Assembly (NCBI GenBank): GCA_004151065.3
Contig: NWUY0300044997.1
Location: 2,471-27,728 of the forward strand
From: Larix sibirica
Lineage: Eukaryota; Streptophyta; Pinopsida; Pinales; Pinaceae
Length of the DNA stretch: 25,258 bases
Reading direction: 5' to 3'
A model generated the notes under the pieces. The model was given only the letters and a program-made list of their open reading frames with translations, did no database searches and had not been told where the DNA came from. A program made the position numbers and the translations under genes. Positions within the stretch are counted from its first letter, which is position 1, and every line of letters begins with the position of its first letter. Positions 1-10,638 of the stretch are shown one piece after another.

Positions 1-240
1 AGAGGCATTTTGACAACTCAATATGAGGGAATGTGTAAAGTGAATGTTTAAAGTGAGTAACATTGAAGTCATCATATATTCTTTAATATAATATTGAAGA
101 AAAATAATTCACATTATTGAAGTCATATATGAAGACAACCAAAGAGAATGAAAAAATAAAATTATTAATTAAATAAAGTATTTATATATTCCACACTATA
201 TCCTTAATTGTGCCAAGATTAATTAAAGAAAAAATGAATT
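1..240. other. AT-rich intergenic flank
   Basis: This stretch is AT-rich with no coding signal. A short phrase, attgaagtcat followed by atat, occurs near 63 and again near 116. Nothing else is recognised. It probably flanks the 3' end of the minus-strand LINE that follows. Confidence 0.5.
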
Positions 241-449
241 GTTATTAAAAACATTGTCCATAATACAAATATACAAATATAGATACAGTCTATCATAGAC
301 TCATCTTAATGCCATCTTGTAATAACTACAATCCTCCATAAGGATCAATAAACTGGCCAAAATCCTCAAGATAAAATAAAAGACAAGATAAGGAGAGATC
401 TTCTAGAAATTCCCATTCCAATTGGAGACAATGGCTTGTCCATTCAACA

Positions 450-1350
450 ATTCTTCTATGAAGAACTTCCCCATTGGGGAGAGTAATCCTTCCTTAGATA
501 AGGATTATGCCATGGTGTTATGCTCTCGAAAGATGTAAAAGATACGAGTTCAAATGTGGATTTGATTTCTCTAATATTAATAATGAGACGAAGAAGTTGA
601 ATATTATGGATTTGAAGTTGACCATTCAACCATGAGATAACCAAATTTGAGTCCCAAACACCTATAAATAACACAACCTAAGATATTCAGCTATTTTCAA
701 GAGTATTTTTAAAGCCATGAACTAACCAAAATTGTTAGTGTCTCAACCTATGTTTCCCTTATATTTGTAAAGCCAAGAATCTTAAAGGAAAAGGAGGCCT
801 CTATACCAAAAACAACATGTGAACCTTGATAGTATCCATAAAAAAACTCCATGAAAAATATTTTTCAATGTGAAGAGCGCTTATCTGTTTGGGGATGCTA
901 GTCTTTCTAACAACCAAACAATGTGGAAATAGCTAAGACCTGAGCTGCTATCTGAAAAACTAGAATTGTCTTATTTTCAAATACAAGAGCATTTCTTGTC
1001 ACCTAATTTCCCCATAGAACTAAGAAAGGGATAGCTTTGTCGGATTTTAATTATTGTCTAGTGAACCAACTCTAAATATTATCATCGAGGGTCTCCTTAT
1101 TCCAAAAATACGAGAGGCTTAGTTTGTCCTCCAAGTCCTTCTAGACATGCTTAGAAAATTGTTAGTCAAGGAAAATATGTTGACAAGATTCTGCTACATT
1201 CCTACAAAGAAGAGATATGCTAGGGCCTGCTTTGTTCCTCTTATAAAGAAGTTCCCAGGAGAGAACTTTGTTATGAAGAGCAAGCCACATAAACAATTTT
1301 TTCATCAAGGGGACCTTGACCTTTCACATTTTTGTCCACCACCATAACAG
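450..1350 (-). pseudogene. LINE ORF2 C-terminus: zf-RVT and RNase H remnants
   Basis: On the minus strand, about 1350-1140 reads PLMKKLFMWLALHNKVLSWE and then a GPSISLLC segment, typical of the zf-RVT domain between RT and RNase H in plant L1 LINEs. The RNase H part lies at about 850-450. The stretch 674-456 gives a DSNLVISWLNG motif (the conserved GDS box) and a degenerate ending resembling the E-N-x-x-A-D region. Stops interrupt every reading frame. Confidence 0.75.
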
Positions 1351-1619
1351 ATATTGAGGATCATTATGCATAATAAGATAACCCAAATGGGCAGTGTAGT
1401 TGCCCCTTGCCTTATTCAAAACCCAAACAAGTTTATCATATTCTTCCGTCAACTTGATATGAGATCTACCCAATTGAGATGTGAATTTCTGCTATTGTTG
1501 AATCTCATCACCCCTAAAACCCAAGTCCTGAGCTGACTTCCAACCTTGTCTCCAGATAATGGAGTTGTTTTGATCTCCCACTAGGTTTAAGGTACATCTC
1601 CCAATGTCTTGAATATGTT

Positions 1620-3840
1620 TTATTAATTTATCAAGCAAGAAAATGTTTTGTCCACACCTCATAACTACATCGACACATGCCCTAACTTGGAATACATTGC
1701 CAATTTTTTAGGCTAAATATGATCGAATTAATGGAAAGGATAGTGTCAATGATTTCTAGTGATTAAAGACATTGTGAATGTGTTTTCTCTCCTTCCTCAC
1801 CCAATCAACAAGAGTCCCTAGAGAAATGTACTTTTGAATAATGATTCTCTTCCACAAACTGCCTTTGGAAAAAATGTTCTAGAGAGATTATGCTATGAGA
1901 GCTTTGCCAAAGTGAAATATGTTCTTGATTCCCTAGCACCCTAGCTCCTTAGGTTTAGCTATAGACTTCCAATTGGTTAGGTATGTGCCCAATTTATCTG
2001 AATTGCCCCTCCAAAGAAAGTTGAAGAATTTTTTTCTATAGTTCTCTAAAATGCACTTAGGAATATGGACCATCAAGTGCTAATAGATAGGAATGGCCTT
2101 TAAAATTGATTTCATTAGAACTAACATGCCACCTTTGGACAACCACCTATTGCACCATACTCTAATTATTTTTTCAATCTTGGAAACAAGCCGCATCTAA
2201 TCATGTTTGACATAACCATTGGGCTTAAGTATATAACAAAGGTATTTGAGACCATCATTAAAGTTAGAGAAATTAAAAGGGAACATATATCTCATGTAAG
2301 AGCCTAGTTCCTCATATAAACCCTTGTAAATGAGATAAGACTTATTCATGTTGACTTCCATTCCCGTATCCAAAGTATAGAGGCTCTAAATATATTTGAA
2401 GTGTCTTCCCTCATCTCTAGTCCCAATAATGAAAACTTGTACGTCACCCACAAACAACAAGTGAGTTAGAGCCTCATCCCCACCTACAATGATACCTTTG
2501 ATTTTCCTTAATCTTCTTGCTTCTAAAATCAATATACTCAAACCTTCAACCACCAAGAGGAATAGATAGGGGGGACATAGGGCATCCCTGCCTAAGTCCC
2601 CTAGAAGACTTTAAGAGTTCATAGGATAGCCCATTTATTAAGACTACAAAATTGGTTGACTAAACATAGCCCATTGCCCACTAAGCAATAGGTAGGGAAA
2701 AGCCAATATGGATTAGAATAAGGCTCATATACAACCAACATACCCTATCATATGCTTTGGATAAATCAAGTTTAATAATAGAAGCAGTCAAATGTTTCAA
2801 CTTAATAGAATGGATCCTTTCTTGGGAAGATCCAATGGTCTCGTGGATCTTGTGCCCCTTTAGAAACACAAACTACTCAAAGGAAATATACTTGGAAATA
2901 ACATTCTTGAGTTTGAAAGGTAAACACATTTACAAAGGGCTATAGGCCTGAAGACATCAAAATTGTTCGAACAATCAACCTTGGGTATCAAATCAATACA
3001 AGTTGCATTCACAGCCCCTGAAACTTTCCTAGTAAGCCTAACTTCCTCTACTACTATTAGCTGGTCATCCCTCATTAGATCAAAGAAGCCAAGGAAGACC
3101 TCCACAATCCATGCATTTGGACCTAGAATCTTGTCCTTATTCATTACAGAAATAATTTAAAAAAGTTCATAGTTTGAGAGTGCCTCGTACATTATTTGAA
3201 ACAAATCTTGGGAACAAGGTGACCACTTTTGTGACCTTACCTATATTAGCTCTAGCAAGCTCTTGGAATATCTTCTAAAAGTGATTAAGTCCCAGGTAAG
3301 CCAAGTCATGAAAACCATTTACTACTTGACCATCCCCATTCTTCATGCTCCAAATAGTATTCACACTTTTTCTATTGTTAGCCACATTATGGAAAATTTT
3401 GGTATTTTGATCTCCCAACTCAAGCCAATTAGCCCTGCTTTTGATTCTCCATTCCATATATTTTTGTCTAAGAATCATGATTTTTCTTTCCTCAAGTGGT
3501 ATTAAATTTCGAAGATCCTCCTCACTGAAAATTCCACTGACATTATTTGAAAAGAGTATGTTGGTGTCCTCTCCAATTGCCTTTAGGGACGAATCCCTGT
3601 TTTTGTGTCTTTGAATAGCCCGAGAAGTAGCCTTTTCCTTCAAGGATTTAAGAAATCTAATGAATTGTTCACAATCAAAGGATTCATATTTGGATCATAG
3701 TGCCTCCAAACCTCCTTCACCAAGGATTGGACGTCCTCCTCCTTGAGCCAACTTGGATTAAATTTGAAAAGGGAACCAAGTTTAGGAATCCCTAAATCCA
3801 ATTCAAACACAATAGAGTTATGGTTTGAGCACATTTGTAG
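1620..3840 (-). pseudogene. LINE ORF2 reverse transcriptase remnant
   Basis: The linker at 3834-3275 shows the typical L1 phrases PFKFNPSWL-like and SRANWLELGDQNTKIFH. The RT fingers follow at 3144-2860 (KILGPNAWIVEVFLGFF). Motif A is LDLSKAYDRV in 2869-2681 and motif B is GLRQGCPMSP near 2625-2590. The catalytic motif C, normally F-x-DD, reads FVGDV at about 2456-2441, so the first catalytic aspartate is lost. The thumb continues to about 1620 with many stops. It is a dead copy, but clearly L1-clade in motif order and wording. Confidence 0.85.
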
Positions 3841-4470
3841 AACAATCCAAATCTACCAAAATCACTAAGCAAGGATTCTAAAACCATAAATGTGACTGAT
3901 CTTTTTGAAATACCACACTAGCTAGTCCTATTATTCCTACAAGTTGGGCCCATTAATATGGGCTCAACGTCCACCAACCCAACCTCTTCAAACTTTAAAT
4001 TGAAATAATTTTCTATCTATCAACTCTTTCCCTTAATCCCTATACCTTGTTTCAATTTAGAGTAATATTAAGATCACCACCCAAGGCCACCTTGCCCTCT
4101 TGAAAACACTGGAGTGATAACACCGTATTCCATAAGGGTTGTTTTTCAACATAAGGCCTATAAATGTTCAACATGGTCAAAGTCTATCCCATACTTTTGT
4201 TGAGAACCTCTATACAAAGACTTGACAAATAACATAAGAGTTCAATAAGCACCAACTGTGGTTCTAGCCAATAATCACCCCCCTTCAAAGACCATCTAAA
4301 TCAAGAGCCATAAACTCCCATCCAACCAACAAAAGATTCAGTTCCCTAACAAACAAGTCCATATTCCCCATAGAATCTTGGAGAGAAATGATATCTGGAT
4401 TTTTAGAGTTTAGAAATCGCTTTAGGGATCATTTTTTTGTCTACCCCCCTATGCCTCTAATATTCATTGA
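3840..4470 (-). pseudogene. LINE ORF2 endonuclease domain remnant
   Basis: The minus strand carries an ATG at 4467 followed by NIRGIGG, matching the N-terminal WN-RG-G box of apurinic-like (APE) LINE endonucleases. After an in-frame TAG and a frame change comes NPDIISLQDSMGN at about 4405-4360, then LFVRELNLLLVGW and GVIIGW near 4275. These match the first metal-binding block (the usual E is D here) and the following strands of the fold. In an intact element this domain nicks target DNA to prime reverse transcription. The copy is broken by stops and frameshifts. Confidence 0.75.
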
Positions 4471-4799
4471 CATAAAATTCATTTGAGAACCGATGAGGAT
4501 GAGGCATCGAATCTAAGGACCCCAGCTTGTGGTCTTTGATGACTATGATTGATCTCTAAAATAGTTTCCCCTAAGCAATTTTAATATTGGACTTTCTCTC
4601 AACATGAGTAAAACCCATGAAGAAAGAGAATCTCTTCCCAAACCCCTAGGCATAAAATCAATAACCTTTTCCTTCCCCCTCTTTAACCGTAATGAGTAAT
4701 GAACTCTCCCATGGGTGAAGAGTTTGGAACTTACTTTGACTTGATACCCCCCGACAATATGGATATAAGAGGTAGTTCAATTCGAAAATGGATCAAATG

Positions 4800-5960
4800 C
4801 ATCAAGGGACCGAATACTTTCATAATTCAAAGGATGATCTACCATTGGGGATGACAAACAAAAAGCCATGCTTAAAGCCTTCCCCCCCTCGATTCACTAA
4901 AACTGGAGAAGGAATCCGAGACAAGGATGACGCACAAAATTTTTGAGTACAACTAGGATAATGTAATGACTTACCTGAAAAAGATGCACTTGATTCATCC
5001 AAGGGTGTTTCCACTTGCTTGACCTTCTCATTAGAATTTGCAGCCACCTGGTTCGAAGGATTTGAGAGAGAGAGAGAGAGAGAGAGAGNAGAGAGAGAGA
5101 GAGATGATGGCAATGTACCATTGGGGATATGAATAGGAGTAAAGACTCATACAGTGACCACTTTTACTGGTGAATCAACATAAGGGATTCCCATAAAATT
5201 CCCAACAATACTGTCCTCCATCAAACTTACCTTCATTACCTAAGCTTCCTCAACTTCAAAAGATGAGTGACTACCCTCCTTCCTTTGCCACCTTTTCCTC
5301 AAGTATGAAAATGGACAATCCCTCAAGATATGGCCGCGAGCATGGAAACAAGTGCACATAAAAGACACATTTACGTTGTCAAGGGTCTGGTTGTAAGAGT
5401 GTTCATCGAATGTCACCTCCATGGGGTCATGGAGATCACCCCTTACATATATGTTGACTAAAACCCTAGCCACCGTGTAAAAAAATGATTTTTTATAAGA
5501 GCCATCAACCTTTACGATAGTGCCAAGTTCACTTCCAATAGCTTGTGTGAAGCCTTAGTCCGAAAACTCAAAGGGAAGACTAGGTAAATTCACTCGGAAA
5601 AGGGTGCTAGTCGATGGCTCCCCTTTTGTATTGAAGCAAGGATGCCACAACTTTAATGCCATAAACGAACTCTTTTTCAACTGGGACCCACCAAGAATCC
5701 TCGATGCATCCTCTTTTGATCTAAACATGATTAATCATATCCACCCTCATGAAAGAATATTATATATCGAATTGTATCCTATTACAAGCACCTAGTTTTA
5801 TTGAATCCAAGATTTCAAGGTGTCCATCATGAACCTACGATCGCCCTTGGAATTTTCCTACATGAGTTTCACTGGCGAGGGATAAACCTTGTTCTACCCT
5901 TAAATCATCACCAACAACTAAGCATGGCCTTCCCTCCTTGATCTTGAGCACCTTCTTCTA
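4800..5960 (-). pseudogene. LINE ORF1 remnant (DUF4283 / zinc-knuckle nucleic-acid binding protein)
   Basis: Minus-strand translation gives fragments of a plant LINE ORF1. One stretch near 5940-5830 reads LSLASETHVGKF, as in the DUF4283 domain. The open stretch 5473-5240 begins with ARVLVNIYVRGDL and contains CTCFHARGHILRDCP. The latter is a zinc knuckle with irregular spacing (C-x-C-x5-H-x4-C instead of CX2CX4HX4C), so it is probably degenerate. ORF1 proteins of this type bind element RNA. The downstream part is serine-rich and contains a (GA)n microsatellite. Several frame breaks rule out a working protein. Confidence 0.7.
5064..5104. repeat. (GA)n microsatellite with an N
   Basis: About 40 bases of GA dinucleotide repeat are interrupted by a single N at 5089. 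On the minus strand it reads as alternating Ser-Leu codons inside the LINE ORF1 remnant, so it expanded within formerly coding DNA. The N probably marks an unresolved repeat length in the assembly. Confidence 0.95.
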
Positions 5961-5999
5961 TTTTTTTTAGCTATCGAGATAGATGCTACCAACCTATGT

Positions 6000-6236
6000 C
6001 CCTAGAGCTAATATGCCACTAGAGCTCCTCCTTCAAATCCTAAACCACCCACAATCTCTGGTCACTATCAGTTCTCAACTCACTTAACAAACCTTCACAG
6101 AGTGCACAGATGGAAGCTTCGAGATTGCATGCTCATATTTTGGGAATGAGATCTAGATAGTGCTTGCCATATTATGGAAAAATCTATGACATTAAATGTC
6201 ATTCTTGGCAACTATAGTTGATATTCCTTCTCCCAC
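6000..6236. other. Presumed LINE 5' region, no gene
   Basis: This short stretch lies upstream (in minus-strand terms) of LINE ORF1 and before the tandem repeats. No protein or RNA signal is seen. It could be LINE 5' UTR. Confidence 0.4.
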
Positions 6237-6718
6237 ATGTAAACCTACCAACAGTATGTCCATGTCCAACTGCCAACCTAACATTTGTCCTTTGACATTG
6301 TCTGATCCATTGTCGAAGATTTTGTGTGGTGAAAGGGAACCCTCCCTTCCACCCCTTAGAGAGACTAAATTTTGAATAAGTGTTGAAATAATGGGGTATG
6401 AAATGAAGATCTAGTCCTTAGAAAGGCTATATTCTGAGTGATCCATGAGCCACGGGTCTGGTTCCATCTCTTCTCCCTTGTGTAAACCTACCAGTAGGGT
6501 GTCCTTGTCTGGTTGCCAACCTAAAGTCCATCTTTTGGCATTCTTTGATCCATGGTTGAATATTTTGTGCGATGAAAGGGAACCCTCCCTTCCACCCCTC
6601 AAAGAGAGAAACCTTTAAATAAGTGTTGAAATGCTAGGGTACGGAATGAAGATTTGCTCCTAAGAGTGGTTGTTTTTGAGTAATATACAAGCTATGAGTT
6701 CCATTGTGACCTTGGAAT
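6226..6718. repeat. 243-bp tandem repeat, two units plus a partial third
   Basis: The phrase taaacctacca recurs at 6240 and 6483. The phrase gatccat recurs at 6304 and 6547, and the block gaaagggaaccctccc also recurs, all at a spacing of 243. A shorter third match begins near 6660. The units are imperfect. The repeat lies just upstream of the minus-strand LINE ORF1, so it could be part of that element's 5' UTR or an independent local duplication. Confidence 0.8.
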
Positions 6719-7600
6719 CTGGAATGAAAACCTAACAAAATCCTCAACCATAGTCTCCCATCAAAATTAATATATTTAAAAAATTGCCACAAATGACATT
6801 ATTCACTCACTCACCCTATTATAACATGAAGACTCCTCTCTAAGAGGCATAGTGAACAATTAAAGGTGATTATTGTATAAGGTGACTATTACAAATGTCA
6901 AAGCTTTGTACAATTCCAAACTATAACCATTCTTTCAACCCATTATAGTCTTTCTAACCATTACAAACATCAAAACTCTGCATAATTCCAAGCTATATCT
7001 ATTGAACTAAGATACAACTATTAATCTCACAAATTACAAGCTCCTTTTAAGCTCATCTACATATCCTTAACATGGACTATGATCAATTTATTTCGAAGAT
7101 TTCTAATTATTCTATGTTTTTAACCGTTAACAACCAAAATTAATCAAATCATTATTAAAAACCAATATACTACCAAAATTATTCCAAATCATAAAATAAT
7201 TAAAAAACTTCAATTATTAGTCCTCCTAGGCACTATTGTTTTCTCTTTGAATTCAATGTGAGTTGACCTCATATTAATTTCATATTTTTGCATGGTTTAG
7301 CTAATGTCTTATGAAAAGTTCTTGTTAATTTATTTTTTATAAAATTAAATTTATTATTATTAATAATTTTTTAAAATTTATAAATAATTTTTCTTATTGG
7401 GTTATACGATATTTATGGGATAAATTCCCCCTAGTGGAGAGCCATTTTTCGAGTGGATTTTTCAGAGATAAATAAAAAATTAAATTAAATCATTGGTTAT
7501 TGTTTGACATGTTATATTAATTCTCACTCCATCATATTAATTCAGGCCTTGCAATTGTGTCTAATATTAATTGATCTGACCTCTACATAGGAGATTGAGA
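6719..7600. other. AT-rich non-coding stretch with a 72-bp direct duplication
   Basis: No coding or RNA gene is seen. A diverged direct repeat occurs at 6891 and 6963, both containing acaaa, then tcaaa and ataattccaa-like text. The part 7080-7400 is extremely A+T rich. Confidence 0.55.
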
Positions 7601-7619
7601 TAACTTCTACGATATTGTT

Positions 7620-8270
7620 GAATCCATGGCAACTAGGGCTCATGCAAAGCAATGAAGAGCACTTCCATGATTCTTGAATCTGTGGCAACTAGGGTTGTAG
7701 GTTAGTGTCCTTGTTTATCCCTCCCTCCCAATTAAGGAGCGTAACTAGTGCCCTCCCTCCCAATTAAGGGGCATAATCGATGAACCAACTCTAGCAAGAG
7801 CAAGGTAGAAAAAAAAATATAGGTCAAATCTATAGAGGTTGCATATCTAGTTTACCAAGTGAAGGCCATAACAAAAAATCCCATTCGGCATAAAAATGAA
7901 GGCCGAAGCTAGAGAGGTTGCATATCCAGTTTATCGAGTGAAGGTTGTGATGGAAATCCCCTAACAAGCAAGCTCAATCAATATGTCCCTAACCGTCTAT
8001 ACCTCTTCCTATAGCCACACCCCCCTTGTTTGTCTTTGTCCCAATGTCTCTATCCAAGCGTTTATGTCTAGGAACCAGCTATGTCACATCTCAATCCCAA
8101 AACCAGTCCACCTCTCTATCCTAGAACTAGCTCTAGCAAGAGTAGGAGAGGCAGAAAATAGAGCAGTAATAGTAACACTAGCAAGAGAGGTAGAAAATAG
8201 AGCAACAGTAAAAGCACCAACAGGAAAGGTAGAAAATAGAGTAGCAATAACAACACCAATTGATGTATAA
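7620..8270. repeat. Cluster of short tandem duplications (56, 32, 79 and 39 bp)
   Basis: Four different tandem duplications follow one another. A 56-bp unit has gaatc..tggcaactaggg at 7620 and 7676. A 32-bp unit has ctccctcccaattaagg at 7721 and 7753. A 79-bp unit has agaggttgcatat at 7834 and 7913. A 39-bp unit has g-agaaaatagag at 8151, 8190 and 8229. All copies are imperfect. Confidence 0.8.
7983..8270 (+). CDS. Doubtful small ORF containing a 13-residue repeat
   Basis: A 95-codon open frame runs through the 39-bp repeat. Because 39 is a multiple of three, it encodes a 13-residue repeat with a conserved V-E-N-R or A-E-N-R core, three times near the C-terminus. The N-terminal half is Ser/Thr/Pro/Leu-rich with no recognised domain. 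There is no supporting upstream or splice context, and no family was recognised. It may be a chance ORF kept open by the repeat, or a remnant of a repeat-bearing gene. Confidence 0.15.
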   Translation: MSLTVYTSSYSHTPLVCLCPNVSIQAFMSRNQLCHISIPKPVHLSILELALARVGEAENRAVIVTLAREVENRATVKAPTGKVENRVAITTPIDV

Positions 8271-8279
8271 GAAGTTATT

Positions 8280-9435
8280 TCTTATATATTCACAACTTTG
8301 TAAACCTAGCTTTAAAATACAAACTATAATTGGCATTATTTGGTGGGTATTAGCTCTAAGGTTAATGACACAATGAAAATTACATTTTTTCTATTTTTTC
8401 CTGAGGCACAAACAAGGCACAAATGAAGCTCCTCCTCTATAACAACATATGCAACTTTCTTGAACTCCTCATAGGACCAAAATACCTTAGCATGAATTGG
8501 ATATTGTGTGACAATAATCAAACACTAAAACAATTAAATATATTATATTGCCTATATCATCTGGTTCTGATATTGATAGATAATTTGTTTGTTTGTTTGT
8601 TACGATGTAAAGAACTAGAGAATGATTGGTTTTATGACCAAGAGCCCAATGATGTGGAAAAGTTTGAAGTGTAATAGCTTTATAATGAGAGAGAGCCTTG
8701 AGCCTTTAGAATTTTGCACTCTCAACCATAATGATTAAAATGGTACTCTCAACTCCATTTTTGTGAGTATAGTATGTGTTATCATATATCATTCACATCA
8801 TAAAGTTCTAGAGCATCCCATAAATAAGAACAAATAAACAAGGATGTGCAAGCAATATTTACTTGTATTTGAGATGAAGGAATAGGTTGAAGGTTTGGTG
8901 TGAGGGCGATAGGCAATTAATGCATTATTTGTTATAGAGTAAAAGGTTTTTTTTAATGGAGGAACTATGGAAATGGTTTACTCTAAAGGGTGAGGAAATA
9001 GTAGGAGGAATTATTAGTTCACTAATGCGCATTGTCATCATATTAGCAATAAATTTCCTTTCCCTCGAGAGTTGAATATATAAATGACTACATTGCATAT
9101 TAACCCACCTAATATGTTCACAACTAATACATTGTAAATGCCTTTTAGGTATAGGCCCTGGGTTTGAATCTGTGAACATTGACTAGGGAATGAATGATTA
9201 GTTGCACAACCATATAAATAGTAGTGAGCATCCTAAGAAAAAAATAGAATCAAAGTGACCTTAAACAATGGCAGGCAACACTAACAGGCAACACAAGAAA
9301 AAAAAAACATAATCAAAGTCATTCATCAACACTTAGTTATAGGAAGGAGGCATTGCTGAAAACTTGAAAGAGGCATTGTTGAAAGCTTTACCAAGTAGGG
9401 AGCATTGAAAAACTTCCCTACCTTTCGTGTCTCCT
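8280..9435. other. Non-coding stretch, nothing recognised
   Basis: Only short unconvincing ORFs occur on either strand. A (TTTG)n tract lies at about 8584-8601 and an A-run near 9300. A weak tRNA B-box-like word at 9163-9173 lacks a matching A box. No gene or element could be supported. Confidence 0.5.
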
Positions 9436-9449
9436 AAACACTATTATTT
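9436..9449. repeat. Left target site duplication (aaacactattattt)
   Basis: The 14-base word aaacactattattt recurs exactly at 11736-11749. This copy abuts a T-run (poly(A) of a minus-strand element). The pair is the expected footprint of target-primed reverse transcription. Confidence 0.8.
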
Positions 9450-9605
9450 TTTTTTGTAAGTAAACTAACATTATATTACTTCAAAAATCCATAAAATATG
9501 TACAAAGATTGGCATTTAGGTTTCCTTGTGAGGAAAATCAACCTTGCACCAAATAAATTAAGAAAGTCTAGATGCCTAGTGAAAAAAATAGCTAAAGGGC
9601 CATTG

Positions 9606-10637
9606 TCCAAAACTATATCCGAAATAGAAACATTGTCTATGATATTGACAAGACTATAAAACCAATGTCCAAAACATTAACTAAAACAAGCTTAATCAGA
9701 ATTAGACCCAGGCTGGAGGAGTACCAGAGTTACAGGCCGCTAGAGGAATGGGCACACAAAGGAGCATGACATCTTGAGCTGGCAAGAAGGATGCTTGATT
9801 GAAGAACTTTGATGAAGCAAGCATGGAAACTAGCATTGAAATCAGTTGGTCCAATTGCTCGACTTTGAATTTGAGATCCGCCACGTCTTGATGAGTCTCA
9901 AAGACCAGGTTGAGAAGATCGACATTCAAGCCGATTTTCTTGGAAGGATTGGTTGATTCCCCACCAGGAGGTTGCACTGAAGGAGGACTGGAAGGAGCAT
10001 GCTTGCAGTCACCCTGGTCACTATTCTGCTGAATTTGCTGGGGCTCTTGATAAAAATAGGTTGTTCCTTGCAACTCAAGGACTTGCCATCTTTCTCAAAC
10101 CATTCAACTAGACATCCCCAATGCAAGACATCCAACACCATAGCTTTAGAACATGTAGTTTCACCTTCACAAACCGAGGAGGTCGCAGTTGAAATGTTGA
10201 AAGACCAAATTGCTAACTGAAATTCACTAGACTGGTTGGCCAGCCTGAGATAAGGGCCTCGAGCTCGCCGAGGATGCCCTCTAAAGCGGATGCATGGCAT
10301 GGAGGCCAAAGAACCATCGGCAAAACTTCCAAGGAGGGAGTTGCAAACGATGAACTAGGAAGAGGCGAAGAAAAAATGAAATTGAAGTAGAGGGCCTCGA
10401 CCATTGAAAAAACAATACTAATCTTCTGCCACAGTAATGAACCAGGTATGTTGCCATGAATGGATAGTATAGGTTGCAGTCCCTTCTTCATATTGACGTC
10501 CATCACCTCACGATCTTTTCAAATCCTACTAACCAACCTAGGCATCAAATAACTAAAGCAGAGGTAATAAACTTGCACGAGGTGAGTGGAGTTTATAAGA
10601 CTCACTACATATATGCGAATAGGTATAAGCTACCACT
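9606..10637. repeat. Direct duplication, copy A (1032 bp)
   Basis: This block matches 10639-11670 without visible gaps and with about eight single-base differences by eye (around 99.2% identity). It ends exactly at the N (10638), and the other copy starts immediately after the N. That arrangement, where the end of one contig equals the start of the next, is what an unmerged contig overlap gives. Confidence 0.9.
9702..10506 (-). pseudogene. Frame-shifted coding-like remnant, unknown protein (copy A)
   Basis: Minus-strand reading gives a chain of three open segments in successive frames: 10506-10213, then about 10309-10060, then about 10073-9702. The first starts with MMDVNMKKG and is hydrophobic. 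The last has a Pro/Ser/Gln-rich part, then a heptad-like stretch (DVADLKFKVEQLDQLISMLV) that could form a coiled coil, and ends in GTPPAWV. Together they suggest a former protein of roughly 250-270 residues with at least two frameshifts. I do not recognise the family; a retroelement gag-like protein or a host retrocopy are both possible. Confidence 0.4.
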
Positions 10638-10638
10638 N

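Larger units (their letters stand above)
240..6000 (-). mobile_element. Decayed near full-length L1-type LINE (non-LTR retrotransposon)
   Basis: Read on the minus strand, the parts of a plant L1-type LINE occur in order. ORF1 (DUF4283-like region plus zinc knuckle) covers about 5960-4800, and endonuclease about 4470-3840. The linker to RT is about 3834-3275, RT about 3144-1620, zf-RVT about 1350-1140, and RNase H about 850-450. Recognisable motifs are NPDIISLQ and GVIIGW (endonuclease), LDLSKAYDRV (RT motif A), GLRQGCPMSP (RT motif B) and GDSNLVISWLNG-like sequence (RNase H). Stops and frameshifts occur throughout, so this is an old, non-coding relic. The outer ends are approximate; no poly(A) tail or target duplication was identified with confidence. 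Confidence 0.85.

Noticed and set aside
9163-9173. tRNA B-box-like word ggtttgaatct, possible SINE or tRNA
   Set aside because: No A box at the right distance and no cloverleaf; a single degenerate 11-mer is not enough.
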